Below the pieces are notes generated by a model. It saw nothing but the letters and a program-made list of their open reading frames with translations, had not been told where the DNA came from and did no database searches. Position numbers and translations under genes: made by a program. This document shows, in pieces, positions 13,181-13,480 of a stretch of 13,480 bases of DNA. Source of the DNA: Firmicutes bacterium CAG:110 (GTDB lineage Bacteria; Bacillota; Clostridia; Oscillospirales; Oscillospiraceae); assembly GCA_000434635.1 (NCBI GenBank), contig HF988076.1, positions 4,423-17,902 on the forward strand. Direction: 5' to 3'. The first letter of the stretch is position 1. Each line of letters starts with the position of its first letter.

Positions 13181-13447
13181 ATGGCAGAGCTGTTTTTGCC
13201 CACCCTGCACACCTTCGCCATGAACAACATTTTTACCGGCTCCAAGGGGCTGTTCCGTTTCCGGGCAGAGCCGAAGGTGGTCATGGCGAACCCGAAAGAG
13301 GTGGATTTCGCCCAGAGCGCCATCCATGTGGAGTACTGGCACGGCCTTTACTGCTATGAAAAGAGCACCATGGAGGGCGAATGCACCTTCCCCATGAGCG
13401 AGGAAGGCCGGGAGGAAATGCGCTGCTGGCTGGAGGAGAAAATCTGA
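13181..13447 (+). CDS. Small unknown protein downstream of pepF
   Basis: An 88-residue protein I do not recognise. It begins just 4 nt after the pepF stop with GGGAG 7 nt upstream, so it is very likely co-transcribed. The sequence is soluble-looking and mixed in charge: a hydrophobic start (AELFLPTLHTF), a short basic stretch (FRFRAEPK), an aromatic core with a histidine/tyrosine/tryptophan cluster (VEYWHGLYCYE), and a charged C-terminal helix (EEGREEMRCWLEEKI). There is no membrane segment, signal peptide or metal-binding cysteine set. A second ATG at residue 14 (MNNIFTG) has no better ribosome site. Its codon use looks like that of its neighbours. A function tied to peptide processing is only a guess from position. 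Confidence 0.7.
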   Translation: MAELFLPTLHTFAMNNIFTGSKGLFRFRAEPKVVMANPKEVDFAQSAIHVEYWHGLYCYEKSTMEGECTFPMSEEGREEMRCWLEEKI

Positions 13448-13480
13448 TTCGGAAACCTCTGCGGAATCGGCAGCCGCCGG

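Noticed and set aside
10624..13323. A 899-codon open frame on the minus strand, antisense to pepF
   Set aside because: It overlaps pepF completely and the EamA gene in another frame. It has no ribosome site or recognisable domain, and its composition is that of a codon-bias shadow in GC-rich DNA. pepF and EamA are both clearly real.
1..13480. CRISPR array, prophage, transposon or defence island
   Set aside because: No spaced repeats, integrase, transposase, terminal repeats or defence-type proteins are seen; gene content is core housekeeping.

Overview
The window is an ordinary chromosomal housekeeping stretch from an endospore-forming, fairly GC-rich Clostridia bacterium. The likeliest home is the Oscillospiraceae/Ruminococcaceae group (Oscillibacter- or Flavonifractor-like). 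This placement is inferred from three things: a YtfJ/GerW spore protein with a DacF-type carboxypeptidase, a large Bacillus/Clostridium-type SRP RNA in front of dnaX, and Firmicutes gene orders (scpA-scpB, ytfI-ytfJ-like, SRP RNA-dnaX-ybaB-recR). I see no prophage, insertion sequence, CRISPR array, tRNA, rRNA or defence system, and no convincing new multi-gene system.

Layout. (1) 1-288, minus: the N-terminal part of a small multi-pass membrane protein, running off the window. Its promoter faces away from the next operon. (2) 392-4767, plus: a tightly packed operon scpA, scpB, a DUF2953 membrane protein, ytfJ/gerW, dacF and rluB-type pseudouridine synthase. The first three genes overlap by one base at each junction, and ytfJ starts inside the end of the DUF2953 gene. 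A possible forespore-type promoter lies just before dacF, and a strong hairpin holds the dacF stop codon in its loop. (3) 4797-6996, plus: an RpiR-family regulator translationally coupled to an HI0933-family flavoprotein. (4) 7007-7302, plus: an acyl carrier protein with a near-consensus promoter. (5) 7352-10310, plus: SRP RNA, dnaX, ybaB/ebfC and recR, closed by a strong hairpin shared with the converging gene. (6) 10359-11264, minus: a ten-helix EamA/DMT permease. (7) 11317-13447, plus: oligoendopeptidase F and a small unknown protein. The EamA and pepF promoters are back to back with their -35 boxes 6 bp apart.

How the genes work together. ScpA and ScpB are the non-SMC subunits of the chromosome condensin. 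The DUF2953 protein, YtfJ and DacF point to envelope and spore functions sharing that operon. DnaX (clamp loader), YbaB and RecR form the classic replication/recombination group beside the SRP RNA. The observations most worth checking are the sporulation-sigma-like promoter before dacF, the inverted repeat around the rpiR promoter, the apparent lack of a promoter for the SRP RNA, and the two hairpins around dacF.
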